Assembly (NCBI GenBank): GCA_017625155.1
Contig: JAGALP010000010.1
Span: forward strand, 109,407 to 173,406
Direction: 5' to 3'
DNA from: Paludibacteraceae bacterium
GTDB lineage: Bacteria; Bacteroidota; Bacteroidia; Bacteroidales; Paludibacteraceae
DNA: 64,000 nt
In this document: piece by piece, positions 28,192 to 37,164 of the stretch
Layout of the letters: each line of letters begins with the position of its first letter
How positions within the stretch are numbered: the first letter of the stretch is position 1
The notes under the pieces: model-generated
Databases searched by the model: none
Seen by the model: only the letters and a program-made list of their open reading frames with translations
Told to the model about the DNA's origin: nothing
Translations under genes and position numbers: made by a program

Positions 28192-29466
28192 ATGAATAGG
28201 CATGTAGCGCTATTATTGCTCGTTGTCGCATATGCTCTCACTGCTTGCAGCACATCCCAACCAGAGTTGCTCCAGCTCTCCACACATGTGCTACAGCTCC
28301 AAGTGGGAGAAGTGCATATCCTTACCGCAGCTACTTCTGACAAAGTCATTTGGCATTCAGAAGATACCCTCGTAGCACAGGTGTTGCATGGTGTGGTAAC
28401 GGCAAAGCAAGTAGGCACTACACGCATCATTGCTCAAGCAGGCAAAGCCCAAGCGGTATGCCAAGTGTTTGTTTCTGGAGCAGAAGGTCAAACGCTCGCA
28501 CTACCTGCCTACCTGCAATTGGAGAGGGATACTACATACCTATTGCAACCTGCATCACTGTATGACATCCCACTTGCTTGGCAGTCTTCGGACACCCTCG
28601 TGGCTACGGTCAATGCAGAAGGGTTAATCACTACCCACCAAGCAGGACGCACCACTCTGACCGTTTCCAACGGATTTGAAACTGCTTCCTGCTACCTCGC
28701 AGTCAAGCATCGTTGGGGAGAATACCAACTCGTTTGGAGCGATGAGTTCGATGCTGCGACACTCAACACCGACAACTGGAATATCGAGGTCAATGGCAAC
28801 GGGGGAGGAAACCAAGAGCTGCAATACTATACCGCTCGACCTACCAACCTGCGCGTGGAGAACGGAATACTTATCATTGAGGCGCATAAGGAGAATTATC
28901 AAGGCAAACGATACACCTCCGCACGCATCAATACAATGAATAAGCAGACCTTTCTATATGGCAAGATAGAAGCCCGAATAGCATTCCCCAGCGGGGGAGG
29001 AACATGGCCAGCGTTTTGGATGATGGGAAACGATTATAGTCGGGTAGGGTGGCCTGCTTGTGGCGAGATAGATATCATAGAGCATGTGGGAAATCAGCCC
29101 AATATGATCACCCATGCTTTACATTATCCCTACAAGAGCGGAGGCAATTGCTGGTCAGTACAAAAAACGCAAAACAATATAGAGAATCAATACCACACCT
29201 ACGCCATCGAATGGCTGCAAGAGGAGGAATATGGTAGAGATGTCATCCGATTCCTATACGACGGACAAGTGCAAGCCGTTCAGTCGGAGACGTTGGAGAA
29301 TATGGACAACGAGTATTTTTGGCCATTCAACAAACCCAACTTCATCTTGCTCAACATGGCAATTGGAGGCAGTATGGGTGGACAAGTCAACGATCAGATA
29401 TTCTCTCAACCTATACAGATGAAGGTGGATTGGGTACGAGTATATCAACGAAAAGAAATAGAATAA
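28192..29466 (+). CDS. GH16 endo-beta-1,3-glucanase lipoprotein with two Ig-like domains
   Basis: 424 residues from ATG 28192 (MNRHVALLLLVVAYALTAC; Cys 19); an ATG 30 nt upstream lies inside the preceding gene. Two Ig-like domains (about 25-180) precede a GH16 domain from YQLVWSDEFDAATLN to MKVDWVRVYQR. GEIDIIEHVG gives catalytic E292 and E297. WNIEVNGNGGGNQELQYYTARPTNLRV and GGTWPAFWMMGNDYS match the laminarinase branch. Domain order is the same as 23615-24883, so the two probably arose by duplication within the locus. Confidence 0.94.
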   Translation: MNRHVALLLLVVAYALTACSTSQPELLQLSTHVLQLQVGEVHILTAATSDKVIWHSEDTLVAQVLHGVVTAKQVGTTRIIAQAGKAQAVCQVFVSGAEGQTLALPAYLQLERDTTYLLQPASLYDIPLAWQSSDTLVATVNAEGLITTHQAGRTTLTVSNGFETASCYLAVKHRWGEYQLVWSDEFDAATLNTDNWNIEVNGNGGGNQELQYYTARPTNLRVENGILIIEAHKENYQGKRYTSARINTMNKQTFLYGKIEARIAFPSGGGTWPAFWMMGNDYSRVGWPACGEIDIIEHVGNQPNMITHALHYPYKSGGNCWSVQKTQNNIENQYHTYAIEWLQEEEYGRDVIRFLYDGQVQAVQSETLENMDNEYFWPFNKPNFILLNMAIGGSMGGQVNDQIFSQPIQMKVDWVRVYQRKEIE

Positions 29467-29470
29467 AGAT

Positions 29471-30442
29471 ATGAATAGTTTGAAAGGTATTTTATGTGTT
29501 GCTATCGCTTGCGTTACTATCGCTTGCGCACCTAAGCAATCCTATACCCTCGTATGGGAAGATGATTTCAATGCCCCTACGCTGGACACTGCTTATTGGA
29601 ACGTGGACGATAACGCTCGTGGTGGAGGCAATGCCGAGATGCAGTACTACACCCCCCGCAATGTCACTATCGAGCATCATCCCGTATCGGGCGAGTCATG
29701 CCTCGTGCTCAATGCCAAACGCGAGGACTATCGCAACCGCCCTGCCACTTCGGCACGTGTCAATACCCAGGACAAAGTCACTGTTTGCTATGGCAAAATC
29801 GAGGCGCGTATCGCTTTCCCTTACACGGGCAATGGTCTATGGCCTGCGTTCTGGATGCTGGGCAACAACCTTGCTACCAACCTTGGCAATGATGATTCCA
29901 TTGATCAGAAAAAGAAGCAGTTAGAAGCACAAGGGCGCGTGGTATGGCCCAAATGCGGTGAAATCGACATTGTAGAGATGGGTCACAAAGATGGTATCGA
30001 GAAAGGAGTATCTGATCGCTACTTCAATGGTGCTGCGCATTGGGGCGAAAGTTTTAACGATGGCAAGTATCCTAACGAAGCAGGCGTATGCGAAGCGGCC
30101 TATCCTGTGCAAGGCGACTTCCACCTCTTCACCGTCATCTGGACCGAAGATAGTCTGGCCATGTACCTCGACCAAGACCAATATCCTGAGGTAGCACCTT
30201 ATTTCGCACTCTCGCTGCGTGATACATCTATCAACGAACCAGGACACTACTTTAATCACCCCTTCTATATCGTGCTCAACTTGGCAGTAGGTGGCTTCTT
30301 CCCAGGGCTACCAATGCACGAGAAGTACCCCGAGGTATATACTGCCGACCACGAGAACTTCCAACGTGTCACCGCCCTCCCTGCCGATGGCACCCCTGTT
30401 AAAATGTACATCGATTATATACGAATTTATCAACAAAAATAA
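29471..30442 (+). CDS. GH16 beta-1,3-glucanase lipoprotein (single domain)
   Basis: 323 residues. The lipoprotein signal CVTIAC (Cys 19) is followed directly by GH16 (YTLVWEDDFNAPTLD to MYIDYIRIYQQ). CGEIDIVEMG gives E164 and E169. There is a charged insertion (NDDSIDQKKKQLEAQGR) just before the catalytic strand. WPKCGEIDIVEMGHKDGIEKG and DRYFNGAAHWGE resemble the secreted enzyme at 26212 more than the two Ig-bearing ones. It may act on a different chain length or on mixed-linkage glucan; substrate specificity cannot be read from the sequence. Confidence 0.93.
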   Translation: MNSLKGILCVAIACVTIACAPKQSYTLVWEDDFNAPTLDTAYWNVDDNARGGGNAEMQYYTPRNVTIEHHPVSGESCLVLNAKREDYRNRPATSARVNTQDKVTVCYGKIEARIAFPYTGNGLWPAFWMLGNNLATNLGNDDSIDQKKKQLEAQGRVVWPKCGEIDIVEMGHKDGIEKGVSDRYFNGAAHWGESFNDGKYPNEAGVCEAAYPVQGDFHLFTVIWTEDSLAMYLDQDQYPEVAPYFALSLRDTSINEPGHYFNHPFYIVLNLAVGGFFPGLPMHEKYPEVYTADHENFQRVTALPADGTPVKMYIDYIRIYQQK

Positions 30443-30535
30443 TAACGTGAAACCACTCACGCAAAGCCACTTTACGCGTTAGCCATTTTCGCGAACAAAG
30501 TGAGCCATCAACGTGAGCGAAGCGAATAGAAGATT

Positions 30536-31972
30536 ATGAAACTCTCTATCAAAGAAAAACTCGGCTACAGTCTTGGTGATACTGCCTCACACTTTGTGTG
30601 GGACATGGTCAATTTCTGGTTAATATTCTACTATACCGACGTACTCGGTATCAGCCCCGCATGGTCCACTGCCATCGCAATCCTCGGCACCATCATGGAT
30701 GCGGTTATGGATCCTATCGTAGGCATCTGGGCAGACCGCACCAACACCCGTTGGGGTAAGTTCCGTCCGTTCTTGCTCTACGGTTGCATTCCTTTTGCGC
30801 TGTTTGTCTTCCTTGCCTTCCTCGGTCCCGACCTGCAAGGCAATGCCCTCATCGCATATATCCTGCCTATGTTTATTGGCTTGCGTATCATTTATGCAGT
30901 AGTCAATATCCCTTACTCCTCTTTGGGAGCCGTGATGACCAACGACTCCATCGAGCGCGCAGGACTCAACTCCTATCGCTTTGTAGCAGCTAATATCGGT
31001 CAGTTGCTCGTATCGGGCTTTGCACTTTATATCGTGTACTACCTCGGTTCACAAGCTACAGGCATGGACTACTCCATTATGTCCGATGACGGTGCGCGCA
31101 AACTCTTCATGGAAAACGGCGCAGGTAATACCGACCTCGTGCGCTCATCTTATATCATCGGTTTCAGATATCTTGTGGCTATCTTCGGTGCAATAGGTGT
31201 GATTCTCTTCCTCATCACATTTGCTACTACCAAAGAGCGTATTGCTCCACCTAAACGCCAAGAGACTGACCTCAAACATGACTTCAAGTACCTCTTCAAG
31301 AACCGCCCATGGGTGGTATTGATGCTCGTAGGTATTGTTTCCTTTATCATGTTTGCTATCCAAAACATCTCCGCGACTTACTACTTCAAGTATTTCCTCG
31401 ATGCCGAATCCAAGAGCCAAATCTTCAATATCCTTGGTACGGTTGCACTCATCATCGCTATTCCTACCACCAAACCATTGGTCAAGAAGTTTGGCGCTAA
31501 GCAACTATATATCGTCTGCTCATTGCTCTCAGGACTATTCTTCTGTTTGCTCTATTTCGCAGGCACCAATTTCGTACTCATCAATGTCTTCAACTGCTTG
31601 GGTAAGATTGCCTATGCACCTGCTATCTCGTTGCTATGGACCATGCTCGCCGATGCAGCAGACTATGGCGAGTGGAAGTTCCAACGCCGCACCACAGGCC
31701 TTTGCCTCTCTGCTGCGGTCTTCGCACAGAAGATAGGTTGGTCCATCGGTGCTGCTCTCTTTGGCGCTATCATGACAGCCGTTCATTTTGATGCTACAAT
31801 GGGCTTGCAACAAATTCAGAACGACCCCACTATCATGACCAGTATCCATTGGCTCTTTGGTATCTTGCCGGGTGTACTCTATGCATCATGCGCTATCCTG
31901 CTGGCATTCTACAACCTCGACACCCCAACCCTACAACAAATGAAATCCGACCTCGAACAACGCCAAGATTAA
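30536..31972 (+). CDS. GPH-family (glycoside-pentoside-hexuronide) cation symporter
   Basis: 478 residues, no cleavable signal, about 12 membrane helices. Family marks: KLGYSLGDTASHFVWDMVNFWLIFYYTDVLG at the start, MDAVMDPIVGIWADRTNTRWGKFRPFLL (the D-P-x-x-G-x-x-x-D-R cytoplasmic loop), and YGEWKFQRRTTGLCLSA near the end. It would import short glucans from periplasm to cytosol with a cation. It directly precedes the cytosolic phosphorylase, the expected consumer of the imported sugar. The 93-nt gap before it contains CACTTT...AAAGTG and CGCG/CGCG inverted words but no clear terminator. Confidence 0.93.
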   Translation: MKLSIKEKLGYSLGDTASHFVWDMVNFWLIFYYTDVLGISPAWSTAIAILGTIMDAVMDPIVGIWADRTNTRWGKFRPFLLYGCIPFALFVFLAFLGPDLQGNALIAYILPMFIGLRIIYAVVNIPYSSLGAVMTNDSIERAGLNSYRFVAANIGQLLVSGFALYIVYYLGSQATGMDYSIMSDDGARKLFMENGAGNTDLVRSSYIIGFRYLVAIFGAIGVILFLITFATTKERIAPPKRQETDLKHDFKYLFKNRPWVVLMLVGIVSFIMFAIQNISATYYFKYFLDAESKSQIFNILGTVALIIAIPTTKPLVKKFGAKQLYIVCSLLSGLFFCLLYFAGTNFVLINVFNCLGKIAYAPAISLLWTMLADAADYGEWKFQRRTTGLCLSAAVFAQKIGWSIGAALFGAIMTAVHFDATMGLQQIQNDPTIMTSIHWLFGILPGVLYASCAILLAFYNLDTPTLQQMKSDLEQRQD

Positions 31973-31979
31973 TATAATT

Positions 31980-32004
31980 GGGCCCCCGGACTCCGGGGCC
32001 CCGG
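31980..32004 (+). other. GC-rich hairpin just upstream of the phosphorylase gene
   Basis: GGGCCCCCGG and CCGGGGCCCC can pair (one bulge) across a 3-nt loop, 20 nt before the ATG at 32025. In an otherwise A/T-rich gap it could attenuate transcription or affect translation of the phosphorylase. The same CCGGA-type words recur inside this gene and elsewhere. Confidence 0.5.
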
Positions 32005-32024
32005 TTTCCCAAAAAAAGAAAACC

Positions 32025-35000
32025 ATGACCCCTACAGGACACTACATAGATATCCACGGCGAACGCTTCTACTGCATTGAGAACTACAATCACATGCAGC
32101 CTTTCTTCATATCGCTCGCCAGCGATACCGACCTATGGATGTACATATCATCCACAGGCGGACTCACATGCGGTCGCCGCAACCCCGAGCAGGTACTCTT
32201 CCCTTATTACACCGATGATAAGATCACCGAGAACTACGAGCAGACTGGTCCTAAGACTATCCTCCGCGTGCAAACGGCACAAGGCACCCAACTATGGGAA
32301 CCTTTCTCTTCGCGTCAGATGGGTATGTACCACATCATTCGCTCCATTGCTAAGTCCGTGACGGGCAACCGCCTCATCTTCATTGAGAAGAATATAGATT
32401 TGGGTATCACCTTCTCTTACGAGTGGGCGCCTGCTACGCATCTCGGCTGGGTACGTACCGCACGTCTCTCCAACGAGACCGACGCTCCTATCACCGTAGA
32501 AGTGCTGGACGGCTTACAAAATGTCATGCCTTCGGGAGTAGAGCGTGTCACACAAAACACCTTTTCTACGTTGGTGGATGGCTATAAGCGTACCGAACAT
32601 GTAGGCAATGGTATGGTACTCTTCCGCATGGAAGCTATCCTCGTGGACCGCGCTGAACCCAGCGAATCCCTTCGTTGCAATTCCGTTTATACTTTAGGGC
32701 TTCCAGACGCCGGAAGCCGGGCCCCCCAATATCTCTGTTCAAGTGCCCAACTCGATGCTTTCCGCCAAGGTGGTGATATCCAATCCGAACCCGAGTCCAA
32801 AGGTGTCCGCGGAGCCATCTTCGCCCATTTTACCACCACATTACCTGGTAAAAACAACTCTACACAACTCTACACCACACCACACAACTCTACACCATGC
32901 ACTTGGCACTTCATCTGCGACGTCATGCAGGACGCCGTCTCCGTGCGCCGCAACATGGCTTTCATGCAGCAACCCGATGCTATAGAGCTGCTGCAAGCTG
33001 CCCTGCAAACCACCACCCGCAACCTGCGCCAGATTGTAGCGCAGAACGATGGTGTACAATCTACTGCCGATGAGGCCAACGATGCTCGCCATTTTGCTAA
33101 CACGCTCTTCAACACCATGCGTGGAGGTTTCTATTGCGACAATTATCAGATATCTGGTCCCGCTTTCGCAGCGCATGTGGCGCTCTTCAACCGTGCTTTG
33201 GCAGACAAACACCATACTTTCCTCAGCGACCTGCCTGATTCTATCTCCTATGCCGAACTCGACCAAGCGGTGCAAGACCGTCAGGACCACCAACTCCATC
33301 GCCTCTTCATGGAGTACTTACCACTCACATTCTCACGCCGTCACGGCGACCCAAGTCGTCCTTGGAACCTCTTTGATATCCGCGTGAAGGATGAGCAAGA
33401 CCGCCATATCATATCCTACCAAGGCAACTGGCGCGACATCTTCCAGAACTGGGAAGCTCTATCGCTCTCCTATCCTGATTATGTGAATAGCATCATCGCT
33501 AAGTTCCTCAACGCAACCACAGCCGATGGCTATAATCCATACAAAGTAACCTCCGAAGGTATTGATTGGGAGGTCATCGAACCTGAGAACCCTTGGTCGA
33601 ACATCGGCTATTGGGGCGACCACCAGATTATTTATCTCTGTCGCTTGCTCGAACTCAGCCACCAGCACAACCCACAGGCGTTGCGCGATATGTTGGGCAT
33701 GCGCGAGTTTGCTTTCGCGGCAGTGCCGTATCGCTTCCGCTCGTATGCCGACATCGTGCGCGATCCTAAGAACACTATCACGTTCGACCAAGCAGCCCAC
33801 GACCATATATTCTCGCAGCTATCCACCTACGGACAAGATGCACGCCTCGTGATGGGTACTGACAACCAACCACTCTTGGTTACTTTCACCGAGAAACTGC
33901 TCATCACGCTGCTCACCAAACTCAGCAACTTCATTCCTGAGGCGGGTATATGGATGAACACCCTGCGCCCTGAGTGGAACGATGCCAATAATGCGTTGGT
34001 AGGCAATGGTGCCTCTATGGTCACGCTCTACTATATGCGCCGCTTCGTGGCATTCCTCATCGACCTATATCAGTCAGAGGAAACCACCTACGCTCTCTCC
34101 GAAGAGGTCGTACTCTTCTTGCGCAATATACTGACCGCTATGGTCAATCACTTGCCAGAGCAAGCCGACCAACCAATCTCCTTCACGGACTACACCCGCC
34201 GCACATTTACCGACCAAGTGGGGCGCGCAGGCGAGGCTTACCGCAACGCTATCTATGCAGGACACTCTGGCAAGAAAGTGGAGCTGGACGCATCGCTCAT
34301 CTGCCAGTTCCTCAATATGACGCTTGACTTCATCGACCAGTCTATCGATGTCAATCAGCGCGAAGATGGTCTGTACCATGCCTACAATCTCGTGAAGTTC
34401 GACCGCGGCACTATCACTATCAGCCATCTCTATGAGATGCTCGAGGGTCAGGTGGCACTCCTCTCTTCTCGCCGTTTGAATGCTGAGCAAGCAGCCCATC
34501 TCTTAGATGCCATGCGCCAGTCTGCGCTTTATCGCGAAGATCAACGCAGCTATATGCTCTACCCCGCACGCAAGCGCGCATCTTTCTTAGATATGAACAC
34601 TCTGCCAGAGGAGGCATTATCCTTGCCTATCGTGCAACGCCTCTTGGCTCATCATGCTACGGACATCCTCACGCAAGACTGCACTGGTAAGGTACATTTC
34701 TCGGCTAACTTCAACAATGCCGACTTCCTCCTGCGCGCTATCCAAATGAGCAGCGAGGACATCACCCCAGAGGAGACAGAGCAACTGCTCGACCTCTACG
34801 AACAGCTCTTCAACCACCACGCCTTCACAGGTCGCTCAGGCACCTTCTATAAGTACGAAGGTCTGGGCTGTATCTACTGGCACATGGTCAGCAAACTCCT
34901 CCTCGCCGTAGGTGAGTGTATCGGCAACATAGGTATCCTGATGCCGGAAGCCGGACAAACTGCATTGGAGCGCTTGCGCTCTCATTATAAGGCGATCCGC

Positions 35001-35363
35001 GAAGGCATCGGCTCCCACAAGACCCCTGCCGAGTACGGCTCTTTCCCTTTCGATGCCTACTCGCATACGCCTTCTATGAGCGGAGTGCAACAACCGGGCA
35101 TGACAGGACAAGTCAAGGAGGACATTATCTCTCGCTTCTTCGAGTTGGGCGTACATGTGCAAGATGGACAAATCACCTTCTGCCCTACCATGCTCACCGA
35201 TGCTGACTTCCGCGATGGCGAACTGCGCTTCTCGTATTGTGGCACAGAGATTATCTACCGCAAAACGGGCAAAGGCACAGGCAGTGTCACCCTAACCCCA
35301 GAACAAAGCCAACACATCTTCGCCCGCGATGGCGAGATTAAACAACTAATAATAGAACTATAA
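32025..35363 (+). CDS. Cytosolic beta-1,3-oligoglucan phosphorylase-like protein (GH94/GH149/GH161 clan)
   Basis: 1,112 residues, no signal peptide. The N-terminal beta-sandwich (MTPTGHYIDIHGERFYCIENYNHMQP, GLTCGRRNPEQVLFPYYTDDK, EKNIDLGITFSYEWAPA) leads to an (alpha/alpha)6 barrel with PSRPWNLFDIRVKDE, ENPWSNIGYWGDHQIIYLCRL and RPEWNDANNALVGNGASMVT. The Asp of WND (D653) is the likely general acid. Length and neighbours best fit GH149, which phosphorolyses beta-1,3-oligoglucans to glucose 1-phosphate; GH161 is the alternative. In-frame CTACAC words at 32855-32898 (NSTQLYTTPHNSTP) and CCGGAAGCCGG words at 32708 and 34944 mark inserted stretches. Confidence 0.8.
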   Translation: MTPTGHYIDIHGERFYCIENYNHMQPFFISLASDTDLWMYISSTGGLTCGRRNPEQVLFPYYTDDKITENYEQTGPKTILRVQTAQGTQLWEPFSSRQMGMYHIIRSIAKSVTGNRLIFIEKNIDLGITFSYEWAPATHLGWVRTARLSNETDAPITVEVLDGLQNVMPSGVERVTQNTFSTLVDGYKRTEHVGNGMVLFRMEAILVDRAEPSESLRCNSVYTLGLPDAGSRAPQYLCSSAQLDAFRQGGDIQSEPESKGVRGAIFAHFTTTLPGKNNSTQLYTTPHNSTPCTWHFICDVMQDAVSVRRNMAFMQQPDAIELLQAALQTTTRNLRQIVAQNDGVQSTADEANDARHFANTLFNTMRGGFYCDNYQISGPAFAAHVALFNRALADKHHTFLSDLPDSISYAELDQAVQDRQDHQLHRLFMEYLPLTFSRRHGDPSRPWNLFDIRVKDEQDRHIISYQGNWRDIFQNWEALSLSYPDYVNSIIAKFLNATTADGYNPYKVTSEGIDWEVIEPENPWSNIGYWGDHQIIYLCRLLELSHQHNPQALRDMLGMREFAFAAVPYRFRSYADIVRDPKNTITFDQAAHDHIFSQLSTYGQDARLVMGTDNQPLLVTFTEKLLITLLTKLSNFIPEAGIWMNTLRPEWNDANNALVGNGASMVTLYYMRRFVAFLIDLYQSEETTYALSEEVVLFLRNILTAMVNHLPEQADQPISFTDYTRRTFTDQVGRAGEAYRNAIYAGHSGKKVELDASLICQFLNMTLDFIDQSIDVNQREDGLYHAYNLVKFDRGTITISHLYEMLEGQVALLSSRRLNAEQAAHLLDAMRQSALYREDQRSYMLYPARKRASFLDMNTLPEEALSLPIVQRLLAHHATDILTQDCTGKVHFSANFNNADFLLRAIQMSSEDITPEETEQLLDLYEQLFNHHAFTGRSGTFYKYEGLGCIYWHMVSKLLLAVGECIGNIGILMPEAGQTALERLRSHYKAIREGIGSHKTPAEYGSFPFDAYSHTPSMSGVQQPGMTGQVKEDIISRFFELGVHVQDGQITFCPTMLTDADFRDGELRFSYCGTEIIYRKTGKGTGSVTLTPEQSQHIFARDGEIKQLIIEL

Positions 35364-35380
35364 AAAAACAAGTAACCATT

Positions 35381-35432
35381 TTTGTTTTCGCTCACCAATG
35401 CAACTCGTTGCATTCATTTGAGCGAAAAACAA
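35381..35432 (+). terminator. Large hairpin after the phosphorylase gene, possible terminator
   Basis: TTTTCGCTCA pairs with TGAGCGAAAA and, inside it, AATGCAAC with GTTGCATT across a 2-nt loop. No long T run follows, so it may be a processing or partial-termination site before GH30. Confidence 0.5.
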
Positions 35433-35500
35433 AATACAAACATGAATTGACAATAATTGACACCATAATTGACCCTAATTGTCTTTAAAAAAATATCCAT

Positions 35501-37135
35501 ATGAGAAAGTTATTAATCGCATCATCGCTCTTTTTGCTGGCATCATGCACCGCAAAAGTCCCCTCCACCCACGTTTGGCTCACTTCTGCTGCGGGCGACA
35601 AATGCACCGAACAAAAGGCAGTCGTTTTCCACGAGGGCACAGCCGACAATGCTATCACCATCCATGTGGATGAGCGAAAGCAGACCATCGACGGCTACGG
35701 TGGCTCGCTCACCGAGTCTTCGGCTTTCGTGCTTGCGTGCCTCACACCCGATCAACGCCAGAGCGTACTCCACGAACTCTTCTCTGAGGAGGGTGCCAAC
35801 TTCTCCGTAGTCCGCACCCAAATCGGCTCATCCGACTTCTCTGTCGAAGGCAAGTACGCTCTCACCGAGGTGGACGGCGATACCGAGATGAAGCACTTCT
35901 CGCTCAACCGCGACAAAGAGGGCTTCCCTGCCAGCAAGTACCCACAGGTGAAGGATGAGCAATACGACCTCTACCACCTCATGCTGGACGTCTGGAACAT
36001 CAAGCAAGGGCAGTCGGACAACACCTATCGCATCATGGCGAACACTTGGACCGCGCCTGCATGGATGAAGGATAACAAGAAGTACTACGAGCGTGAGAAC
36101 GGCGTAGCCCGTGGTGGCGCATTGCTGCCTGAGTACTATCAGGCGTATGCCAACTATATCGCTGCTTATATCGAGGCATGGAAGGCAGAGGGTGTCAATA
36201 TCTGGTCTGTGACCCCTGTCAACGAACCTATGGGCAACGATGGCGGTTGGGAGAGCATGGATTTCTCGCCACAAGTGGAGACCGAGTTTATCCGCGACTA
36301 CCTCGCACCTACGCTCATCAGCCGTGGACACGGCGATGTGGCTATCTTTGGCTTCGACCAAAACATCTTCGAGATGATGCCTTACGCCGATGCGATCTAC
36401 CAAGACTTGCTCGCTAACCAATACACCACTGGTATGGCTGTCCACTGGTATGGCAGCACGATTGGTTGCTTCCCTGAGACATTGGAGGAGGCACATGCCA
36501 AATACCCTAATAAGACTATCTTCCACTCTGAGGGCTGTATCGACAACCTCGGTTGCCCACCATGGGACGGTGTTACTGACCCAGTCGGCTTCCAAGAGTC
36601 TGGGTGGTTCAATAACGATGCTTTCTGGTGGGACAAGATTGCCACCGATTGGGCATATTCCACACGTTGGGCAGGTGGCACACACCCTAAGTATTCGCCT
36701 GTCTTCCGCTATGCGCAGTATATCATCGATGGCACCAACCACTGGCTCACGGGCTATTGCGATTGGAATATCGTGCTCGACTCCATTGGCGGACCTAACC
36801 ACGTGAATAATTTCGCAGGTGCGCAGGTGATGGTTGATTATCAGAATGACGTGATTTATTATACACCTTATTATTATGTGCTCAAGCAATTCTCTCGCTC
36901 CATGCGCCCAGGCGATGTAGCGTTGCAAGTGGACTACCCTGCTACCATGAAGACGGGTGCCGATTGCGAGACACAGGATATCTTCCTCTGCGCCGTAGAG
37001 AAAGCGGATGGCTCCTATGCTATCAATATACTCAACATGGGTCCAGCTACCACGTTGCCTGTGCAATTGGGCAACCACTATGCGAAGGTGAACCTCCCTG
37101 CTTCCTCTGTACAAACCATCATTGTAAAATTATAA
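35501..37135 (+). CDS. GH30 beta-glucanase lipoprotein (probable beta-1,6-glucanase)
   Basis: 544 residues. The lipoprotein signal is LFLLASC (Cys 16). The GH30 fold starts QTIDGYGGSLTESSAFVL. TWTAPAWMKDN, VTPVNEPMG (acid/base E242) and IFHSEGC (nucleophile E344) are the family's active-site segments; the end is a small beta-domain (SYAINILNMG, LPASSVQTIIVKL). In laminarin and yeast-glucan loci of Bacteroides, related GH30_3 enzymes remove beta-1,6 branches, and that is the likely job here. It precedes GH3 by 29 nt. Confidence 0.92.
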   Translation: MRKLLIASSLFLLASCTAKVPSTHVWLTSAAGDKCTEQKAVVFHEGTADNAITIHVDERKQTIDGYGGSLTESSAFVLACLTPDQRQSVLHELFSEEGANFSVVRTQIGSSDFSVEGKYALTEVDGDTEMKHFSLNRDKEGFPASKYPQVKDEQYDLYHLMLDVWNIKQGQSDNTYRIMANTWTAPAWMKDNKKYYERENGVARGGALLPEYYQAYANYIAAYIEAWKAEGVNIWSVTPVNEPMGNDGGWESMDFSPQVETEFIRDYLAPTLISRGHGDVAIFGFDQNIFEMMPYADAIYQDLLANQYTTGMAVHWYGSTIGCFPETLEEAHAKYPNKTIFHSEGCIDNLGCPPWDGVTDPVGFQESGWFNNDAFWWDKIATDWAYSTRWAGGTHPKYSPVFRYAQYIIDGTNHWLTGYCDWNIVLDSIGGPNHVNNFAGAQVMVDYQNDVIYYTPYYYVLKQFSRSMRPGDVALQVDYPATMKTGADCETQDIFLCAVEKADGSYAINILNMGPATTLPVQLGNHYAKVNLPASSVQTIIVKL

Positions 37136-37164
37136 CAATAGTAATTGTAAAACCAAGTAAGAAT

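Noticed and set aside
35828-37114. 428-codon antisense open frame opposite the GH30 gene
   Set aside because: The plus strand encodes a complete GH30 with both catalytic residues; the antisense frame has no recognisable domain and no promoter. Codon bias of strongly used genes here leaves long empty frames.
36964-37164. 67-codon N-terminal extension of the GH3 gene
   Set aside because: It lies inside the GH30 gene, and a lipoprotein signal peptide begins at 37165.
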